Source of the DNA: a virus
Length of the DNA: 64,000 nucleotides
IMG/VR virus record: IMGVR_UViG_3300037628_000326
Location: 1 to 64,000 of that record
Reading direction: 5' to 3' (one strand)
Below, piece after piece: positions 59,186 to 64,000 of this stretch. The notes below the pieces were generated by a model. That model ran no database searches, was not told the origin of the DNA, and worked only from the letters and a program-made list of their open reading frames with translations. The position numbers and the translations under genes were made by a program. Every line of letters starts with the position of its first letter. Position 1 is the stretch's first letter.

Positions 59186-59851
59186 TCAGGATAGGGCACC
59201 AGTCTCATTATCGATGGTCGCCGGGGCGCCCTTGTCTGGCAGTTTCGCATGGCTCTGGAGCTCAGCCATCCACTTCTCAAGAATCTCGTCCGGCACCTGC
59301 GACAAGTCCACCCGGTAGGTCTTGGTGATGCGCTGCTCGAGGATGAGCTTCTCGTTGAACATGCCGAGATGCTGACCCATGTCGCGCAACGATTGGCGCT
59401 TGTCGTAGAACGTGTAGCGGTAATCGAAATCGTAGCCGCCATCGATCACGACTTTCTGCCGGTCCCAGCTGGCGACCGCTTTCGCCTGGTCATCAGTCAA
59501 TTCATTCGGCGCCTTGCCGATCACCATCGGTGTCCCGCGGTACTCGACTACCCGAATGTAATTCTTGGGATTGATGAATCCCATGGCAGCCAGTTCCTCG
59601 ACGACGGCGTCGACGGTGACATCAAAGTTGCGCTGGATAACCTCGGCCTTCGCCTCTCGCAGATGTGCGATGTACGGCGCAAGTTGTTTCACGAGCGTGG
59701 GGACTTTCTTCTTGACCGTCGTCTCTGCATAGCCAGCCTTCCGGCCGGCGTCGACCGGACTTAGGCCATCGACAACGAGCGCCTGGCACAGCAGGTCCTG
59801 CTGCTTGGTCTTCGGCCAGCCACGGCCATTGTGTCGCTCAATCTCAGCCAT
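59186..59851 (-). CDS. terS: Terminase small subunit
   Basis: 221 residues from ATG 59851, which overlaps the upstream stop as ATGGCTGA; 18 more residues are possible upstream. The N-terminal helix-turn-helix (SPVDAGRKAGYAETTVKKKV, about 31-50) binds pac/cos DNA. IQRNFDVTVDAVVEELAAMG and YDKRQSLRDMGQHLGMFNEK follow, as in terminase_2-type small subunits. It pairs with TerL about 7 kb away. Confidence 0.8.
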   Translation of the reverse strand: MAEIERHNGRGWPKTKQQDLLCQALVVDGLSPVDAGRKAGYAETTVKKKVPTLVKQLAPYIAHLREAKAEVIQRNFDVTVDAVVEELAAMGFINPKNYIRVVEYRGTPMVIGKAPNELTDDQAKAVASWDRQKVVIDGGYDFDYRYTFYDKRQSLRDMGQHLGMFNEKLILEQRITKTYRVDLSQVPDEILEKWMAELQSHAKLPDKGAPATIDNETGALS

Positions 59852-60089
59852 CTTGACCGATCCCGAATACCTGAGAGACGCGATTGTCATCGCCGGGGAA
59901 CTCATGCCAGATCATCAGGGATTGCTCCTCAGTCACGGGCCGTACTTCAATCCGATTGGCACCCTCAACCAGCAGCCCAATGTCCTCCAGGACCTTGCCT
60001 GCGGCCTCCATTCGCGTCCAACCAGGTAACCGAGCCATACAGTTAGGCACCTGAATCTCCACCGTAGCGCCGATACTGGTCACGATCAT
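59844..60089 (-). CDS. First gene of the late operon, hypothetical
   Basis: 81 residues from ATG 60089, 10 bases after GGAGGT. Contains GWTRMEAAGKVLEDIGLLVE and EEQSLMIWHEFPGDD. It overlaps TerS as ATGGCTGA. A TTG at 60107 would add 6 residues. Function unknown. Confidence 0.55.
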   Translation of the reverse strand: MIVTSIGATVEIQVPNCMARLPGWTRMEAAGKVLEDIGLLVEGANRIEVRPVTEEQSLMIWHEFPGDDNRVSQVFGIGQDG

Positions 60090-60125
60090 GCCACGAATTA
60101 CCTCCAAATTTCACTCCCCAGTCCC

Positions 60126-60154
60126 TTGACTGATGTACTGTGCTGTAGTAACTT
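60126..60154 (+). promoter_or_regulatory. Candidate promoter of the right early block
   Basis: TTGACT (60126-60131), 17 bases, TAACTT (60149-60154), upstream of ATG 60197. CTGTGCTGTA (60138-60147) is shared with the recT promoter candidate. A minus-strand TATAAA at 60158-60163, with a weak -35 (TGTTAT), could serve the divergent late operon. Confidence 0.4.
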
Positions 60155-60196
60155 CCTTTATAGGGTAGCAAATCACATCATAACAGGAGCATTACC

Positions 60197-60493
60197 ATGG
60201 CCAAACGGATCACACCGAAGCTAATCCAGGCTTCCGATGACCTCGGAACAATCCTCGCAGAGATCGCTGCGCTTCAAGAGCAGAAGGGCGATCTTCAGAA
60301 AGTCCTCATCGACTCAGGTTTTGACGAGATCGATGGCACTTTGTTTCGCGCCACCGTCAGTCACAGCGTCCGCAAGCAGGTCGCGTGGAAGCGCATCGCC
60401 GAGAAGCTCGGCGTATCGAACCAGCAGATCGCTGCTAACACCACCAAGATTGACATCGACACCGTTCGCGTCGTCGCAAGGAAAGCTTCGTGA
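60197..60493 (+). CDS. Small coiled-coil hypothetical protein
   Basis: 98 residues with helical LGTILAEIAALQEQKGDLQK and a C-terminal helix-turn-helix-like RIAEKLGVSNQQIAANTTKI. ATG follows ACAGGAGCATTACC. It is the first gene of the right-hand rightward block. Function unknown. Confidence 0.6.
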   Translation: MAKRITPKLIQASDDLGTILAEIAALQEQKGDLQKVLIDSGFDEIDGTLFRATVSHSVRKQVAWKRIAEKLGVSNQQIAANTTKIDIDTVRVVARKAS

Positions 60494-60759
60494 AAACCAA
60501 CGCCGCCGTCGCCGCTTTCGACAATCCTCGCTACAAGCATGACGCGCACCACATTCGCGTAGTCACCAAGACCGGTTGCGAATACGCAGTCTCTATTGAT
60601 GTGATCGATGTCGCGACCGACGGCTTTTGGCAGGACGATGGCTACATCTACGGCACACGAATCAACGGCACAAAAGGTGGACCATTCCGGCGCGGCACTC
60701 AAGATCAGTTGCGCTGGTTCTACCTTAGGAATGTATCACTACATGAGGGCAAATCATGA
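60490..60759 (+). CDS. Hypothetical protein
   Basis: 89 residues; ATGA-type overlap with both neighbours. A beta-rich region (IRVVTKTGCEYAVSIDVIDV) is followed by IYGTRINGTKGGPF. No family recognised. Confidence 0.55.
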   Translation: MKTNAAVAAFDNPRYKHDAHHIRVVTKTGCEYAVSIDVIDVATDGFWQDDGYIYGTRINGTKGGPFRRGTQDQLRWFYLRNVSLHEGKS

Positions 60760-60905
60760 AAGACTACATCGCAATCTTCACCACCAAAACACGGACGGCG
60801 ACCGTCGTTCGATTCCATACGTTCAGCAAGCAACTCGCGCAGGCTGCCGCTCAGCGGTACGCGCGGGACTTCTCGCTTCACCTTGATGCGGTTACCTCAG
60901 TATGA
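60756..60905 (+). CDS. 49-residue hypothetical protein
   Basis: ATG 60756 overlaps the upstream stop (ATGA); the end overlaps the next start by 4 bp. MKDYIAIFTTKTRTATVVRF then FSKQLAQAAAQRYARDFSLH has strand-then-helix form. Confidence 0.5.
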   Translation: MKDYIAIFTTKTRTATVVRFHTFSKQLAQAAAQRYARDFSLHLDAVTSV

Positions 60906-61237
60906 GCAATCACATCAAACTGACCTCGTGCTGCAACGCACACTCCACCTTCGACGAGAACGGCGAACTCTACTGCAAGCGCTGTTACGAGGTCGTGCCG
61001 ATAGGCGAGGGCGATGGCAGCGTAGAGATCAAAGACCCGTGGGTCATCCTTTGCGAAGTCTGGGGTGGCGTCACGGGCAGCCGCAAGGCCTTCTACAAGT
61101 ATCACGACACCATCGTCGTGTACGAGGGCAAAGAGGCTGCCGAAGAACACGCCAAGCAGTTGGACATCACGGTGAATTCGAATCCGAATCGCTGCGCCAA
61201 CTTCAGGTACACCGCCGAAGCGGCCGAGGATATCTAA
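60902..61237 (+). CDS. Zinc-ribbon hypothetical protein
   Basis: 111 residues. N-terminal CCNAHSTFDENGELYCKRC (residues 10-28) forms a Cys4-type ribbon, followed by a beta domain (WVILCEVWGGVTGSRKAF). It may be nucleic-acid binding. It overlaps the 49-residue gene as ATGA and the next gene by one base. Confidence 0.6.
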   Translation: MSNHIKLTSCCNAHSTFDENGELYCKRCYEVVPIGEGDGSVEIKDPWVILCEVWGGVTGSRKAFYKYHDTIVVYEGKEAAEEHAKQLDITVNSNPNRCANFRYTAEAAEDI

Positions 61238-61461
61238 TGGCGCTGCTGTACATCAGACCAATAGTCCACACCTCAAGTTTCGCCAGAGGCCAGTTGGCCT
61301 TTGGCGATCTTCAGGCGCTCGGATACCTCACCAAGGAATACATCTCAACGGGCGAACCCGACTACCACGACATCGAATGGCGGGTGGTCGGATACATCGA
61401 ATTCGACGATTCAAATGGCAACCACTGGCAACAGGGCGACGTCATCACTTGGAGCAAATGA
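61237..61461 (+). CDS. Hypothetical protein
   Basis: 74 residues from ATG 61237, overlapping the preceding TAA. Contains LGYLTKEYISTGEPDYHDIE and WRVVGYIEFDDSNGNHWQQG. Function unknown. Confidence 0.55.
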   Translation: MALLYIRPIVHTSSFARGQLAFGDLQALGYLTKEYISTGEPDYHDIEWRVVGYIEFDDSNGNHWQQGDVITWSK

Positions 61462-61462
61462 A

Positions 61463-61840
61463 ATGGAAATCAAGAAAATCACACCGGCTATCTGCAAAAA
61501 GATACGCAACCAGATCAACGAAGACCTCGCCGCACTGGGCAAGGAATACGGCCTCACGATTCACGCTGGCAACGCATCCTACGATGCCAACGCAGTGACC
61601 TTCAAAGTCGAATGCGCTCTCGCTGACTTCGACAGGAACAAGGATGATTTCGACAAGACCCACTTCCTGTTCGACCTGCCGGCCGACGCATACGGCAAGG
61701 AATTCACCTTCGGCGGTCGCAAGTACACGCTGGTCGGATTGAAGCCGAACCGTCCGAAGTTTCCGATTCTTGCCGCCCGTGATGGCAGCAATTACAAACT
61801 ACCAGAGAAAGCGATCGCATCGCTGCAGGAGAAATCATGA
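61463..61840 (+). CDS. Hypothetical protein
   Basis: 125 residues from ATG 61463, one base after the upstream stop. A helical start (PAICKKIRNQINEDLAALGK) precedes a beta domain (NAVTFKVECALADFDRNKDD, then TFGGRKYTLVGLKPN). No family recognised. Confidence 0.55.
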   Translation: MEIKKITPAICKKIRNQINEDLAALGKEYGLTIHAGNASYDANAVTFKVECALADFDRNKDDFDKTHFLFDLPADAYGKEFTFGGRKYTLVGLKPNRPKFPILAARDGSNYKLPEKAIASLQEKS

Positions 61841-62094
61841 CCGTTCAAATCAAACTATGGAAAGACAACAAGCGCTCACAGGAGTGGACGCTGGAGGCCG
61901 AGGAACTGGCCAAGCGGTTCTGGAAATGGAACCTCAAGGAACGCATCACCGACACTTGGCCACTGGACCGATGCGTTCGTGCATTCGTTACTGATAGCGA
62001 GGCCGAGGGTGGCCTGCAGAGCGTCTTCGATGAAGATCAGTACAACGATATCTACAGCACCGTTCGCAACGCATGGCCGGAGGATCAGCAGTGA
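61837..62094 (+). CDS. Hypothetical protein
   Basis: 85 residues in an ATGA overlap, Trp-rich (AEELAKRFWKWNLKERITDT). Its end overlaps the GTG of the next gene. Function unknown. Confidence 0.55.
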   Translation: MTVQIKLWKDNKRSQEWTLEAEELAKRFWKWNLKERITDTWPLDRCVRAFVTDSEAEGGLQSVFDEDQYNDIYSTVRNAWPEDQQ

Positions 62095-62309
62095 GTACTT
62101 ACAAGATCGTCCGGTTCTTTCACGGGAAAGCAGGTGCCGATGGGCATCTGCAGTCCACCAAGCGGACCATCGAAACTGGCCTGTCTCTGGATCAGGTGCA
62201 GGCACACTGCAGTAATCCAGAGACCGCAGCCAAGACCTGCACCAGCGCAGCAGGGCGCGCACGGACGCGCAAGCACGGCGACTGGTTCGACGGCTACTAC
62301 GAGGAGTAA
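62091..62309 (+). CDS. Hypothetical protein
   Basis: 72 residues from GTG 62091 in a GTGA overlap. Contains YKIVRFFHGKAGADGHLQST and a C-terminal RARTRKHGDWFDGYYEE resembling small phage proteins of the FDGYYE type. Function unknown. Confidence 0.55.
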   Translation: MSTYKIVRFFHGKAGADGHLQSTKRTIETGLSLDQVQAHCSNPETAAKTCTSAAGRARTRKHGDWFDGYYEE

Positions 62310-62312
62310 ATC

Positions 62313-62531
62313 ATGGGCAGCAGCAACATCGAATACATGGCCAAAGAGATCGCCGACAAACTGGTCGGTGCCAAAATCACGGGGGCGATTGAGTCACCCG
62401 GTAACGATTTTTCCGAAGGCAGCTTCGGTTTCAACGTGACCGCCAAAGGCGGCAAGAAGCTGCAGGTCTGGGTTGACATGGACCCCGAAGGCAACGGGCC
62501 AGGCTGGCTTCAAATTTGCGAGGAGACGTAA
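62313..62531 (+). CDS. Hypothetical protein
   Basis: 72 residues: helix (IEYMAKEIADKLVGAKITGA), then a beta sheet (FGFNVTAKGGKKLQVWVDMD). The stop overlaps the next start as TAATG. Function unknown. Confidence 0.5.
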   Translation: MGSSNIEYMAKEIADKLVGAKITGAIESPGNDFSEGSFGFNVTAKGGKKLQVWVDMDPEGNGPGWLQICEET

Positions 62532-62743
62532 TGGATATCGATTTCCAAGTCCTGAACGCAGTCAACATTTTTATTCTGTTTCCAATCACTGAGCGGGCTG
62601 ACAACTGGGTAAGCGACAACATCCAGATCACCGACGAGACTCAGTACTGGGGGCAGAAAGGCATCGTGATTGAGCATGGCTACATCGGCTCAATCATGGA
62701 AGGAATTCTTAACGATGACCTCACCATGGAGGCGGCAGCATGA
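62531..62743 (+). CDS. Hypothetical protein
   Basis: 70 residues from ATG 62531. Contains FQVLNAVNIFILFPITERAD and GYIGSIMEGILNDD. It overlaps the next gene by 4 bp. Function unknown. Confidence 0.5.
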   Translation: MDIDFQVLNAVNIFILFPITERADNWVSDNIQITDETQYWGQKGIVIEHGYIGSIMEGILNDDLTMEAAA

Positions 62744-63210
62744 TGTATCAATTAGAGATTCAGACCGACGGCCAGTTCGTACCAGTGGCGCAGAGCCGAG
62801 ACCCAGACACGCTCTGGAAGCGCAAAGAGAAGGAACGCGCCATCCAGTTCCGCTCCACCGGGCACAGAATTTTTCGCGCCGATCGTAAGCGCCTGAAGAA
62901 TGGCGAGCTTGCCGGTGCGCCGAGGGCCGCAGCGCGTCGCGTCTCACCCGGTGTCTTGGATGTTCAGCGCCAGGCCAAGCTTGCCGCCGAACATATCCGC
63001 AGCGCCGAGCATAAGGGCGTCCATGTGTTCCCGCTGGGCAAGGGCCACGCTCATACATCGAACCAGTTCCGCAAGTACCTGTTCGGTGAACTCACCGGCC
63101 GCACCGGGTGGCTTGACGACAGCGATCGGGTGAAGGCTGAGGCCGCAGCCGAGCGCCTCGGCTACATCATCATCGAAGTCGATCCAGATGACTACCGGAG
63201 TACCTCATGA
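62740..63210 (+). CDS. Basic hypothetical protein
   Basis: 156 residues. Very basic centre (RKRLKNGELAGAPRAAARRV), then PLGKGHAHTSNQFRKYLFGE. It is one of the two largest products of this block with the 122-residue protein at 63559. Possibly nucleic-acid binding. Confidence 0.55.
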   Translation: MMYQLEIQTDGQFVPVAQSRDPDTLWKRKEKERAIQFRSTGHRIFRADRKRLKNGELAGAPRAAARRVSPGVLDVQRQAKLAAEHIRSAEHKGVHVFPLGKGHAHTSNQFRKYLFGELTGRTGWLDDSDRVKAEAAAERLGYIIIEVDPDDYRSTS

Positions 63211-63401
63211 AATATCGCGTACAAGTAAACACCTACGGCGATCCCGAGGATTCGTGGGCTGGCAATGCCATCACTCACGCCTCCAGGGCGCAAGCAAAAA
63301 TCGCCGCAGAGGATTTGGCCAGCCGCTGGACGGCGGTCAAATTCTGGCGCGTCATCGATCAGAACGACAAGGTCGTCCTGTCCAGTCAGGACCCGTCATG
63401 A
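63207..63401 (+). CDS. Hypothetical protein
   Basis: 64 residues: strand (MKYRVQVNTYG), helix (SRAQAKIAAEDLASRW), strand (KFWRVIDQNDKVVLSSQ). ATGA overlap at both ends. Confidence 0.5.
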   Translation: MKYRVQVNTYGDPEDSWAGNAITHASRAQAKIAAEDLASRWTAVKFWRVIDQNDKVVLSSQDPS

Positions 63402-63562
63402 AGCGAATAATCATCACGGTCAAAGACGATCACGAGGTCGAGATTATCAATCAGGTTCTCCACGAGGCCGAGGAATGTGACCCCGCACTCCAGTTCCCGT
63501 TCGACTTCAAAGTGGAGGATGTCGACGACGTCATCCACCCCTATTTTGAGGATGGAAAATGA
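63398..63562 (+). CDS. 54-residue hypothetical protein
   Basis: ATG 63398 in the preceding stop. MKRIIITVKDDHEVEIINQV then an acidic end (FKVEDVDDVIHPYFED). It is coupled to the next gene by an ATGA overlap. Confidence 0.5.
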   Translation: MKRIIITVKDDHEVEIINQVLHEAEECDPALQFPFDFKVEDVDDVIHPYFEDGK

Positions 63563-63927
63563 TCGAATTCACAGAAGACACCATTGGCATATGGTTCGTT
63601 GGTTTGCCAGACAGCGATTGGCTCGCGTCCATATTCATGAAGGATGGCAAGGCCTGCCTGGTATACAGATTTCGTTATCACGTTGACGACAAGACCTTCG
63701 AATCCAAAGACAAAAAGAACTGGTACACGATGGAGCCGAATGCCAGCAGAGATGGCGACTTGGATAAGTTGCTGGAGGTCGTGCGCTCCATCGCCGGCCT
63801 GATGGCCGCTAAGGCTGACACCGAAGTGTACGAGATCATGATGGAAAATTTCGACGACATGGGCGCGTTCTTGGAGGAGTTCAGGAAGGCACCATTCGTG
63901 ACAATCGAAGAGGAGAAACTACATTGA
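63559..63927 (+). CDS. Hypothetical protein
   Basis: 122 residues in an ATGA overlap. A beta N-terminal half (IGIWFVGLPDSDWLASIFMK) and a helical C-terminal half (LDKLLEVVRSIAGLMAAKAD). The last codons overlap the TTG of the next gene. Confidence 0.55.
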   Translation: MIEFTEDTIGIWFVGLPDSDWLASIFMKDGKACLVYRFRYHVDDKTFESKDKKNWYTMEPNASRDGDLDKLLEVVRSIAGLMAAKADTEVYEIMMENFDDMGAFLEEFRKAPFVTIEEEKLH

Positions 63928-64000
63928 ACAGGAAACCGCTGCTCAATCCGATGTCGCTGACGCAGGCGTTTACCGACATCCAGGTGCGAAGCGATCGCGA
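63924..64000 (+). CDS. Partial gene at the right edge
   Basis: It starts at TTG 63924, coupled to the preceding TGA as ATTGA and preceded by GAGGAGAAACTACA. The visible part reads LNRKPLLNPMSLTQAFTDIQ and is cut by the window edge. Unrecognised. Confidence 0.45.
   Translation, partial: MNRKPLLNPMSLTQAFTDIQVRSDR

Overview
The window is most of a tailed-phage (Caudoviricetes) genome. No bacterial housekeeping locus, rRNA or tRNA is visible. Genes are packed end to end, with start and stop codons overlapping as ATGA, GTGA, TAATG, ATTGA or ATGGCTGA. The virion genes point to a short-tailed, podovirus-like particle: a large P22-type portal, tail adaptor-like proteins, a gpT-like major capsid protein, a giant internal virion protein, and no recognisable tape measure, tail tube or sheath. 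The two-component spanin indicates a Gram-negative host. No integrase or repressor was recognised, so lifestyle is open.

Layout. Positions 1-918 (minus) hold the replication initiation pair: a P-like loader, cut by the window edge, and a DUF1376/O-like protein. Positions 1058-8433 (plus) form the early recombination operon: RecT annealase, YqaJ-type exonuclease, SSB, a DEDDy 3'-5' exonuclease, a secreted protein and many small genes. From 60089 leftward to 8372 (minus) runs one late block of about 52 kb. In transcription order it has TerS; about 7 kb of small genes, including a PP-loop (PAPS-reductase-like) ATPase and membrane or secreted proteins; TerL; a ParB-like protein; an XF1762-type protein and peptide deformylase; portal; a GroES-like protein; scaffold; major capsid protein; decoration and adaptor genes; a tail fibre; tail proteins; three internal virion proteins, the last of 4442 residues; DUF5675; small membrane proteins; and spanins. 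Positions 60197-64000 (plus) are a second early block of at least 15 tiny unrecognised genes that runs off the window.

How the parts work together. RecT, exonuclease and SSB form a Red/RecE-RecT-like recombination set beside the replication genes. TerS and TerL package DNA through the portal into a gpT-like capsid assembled on a coiled-coil scaffold, perhaps helped by the phage GroES-like protein. The giant polyvalent protein carries enzyme-like domains that are probably delivered into the cell with the DNA.

The most unusual finding is two small proteins (52050-52406 and 56149-56511). Each starts with a twin-arginine-type signal and continues with segments that align to different parts of this phage's own major capsid protein. 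Other highlights are the four tandem repeats inside the giant protein, a LamG lectin domain inserted into a tail adaptor, an XF1762 gene with no canonical start codon, an 11-bp iteron array, and a 378-bp gene-poor gap containing nested inverted repeats.
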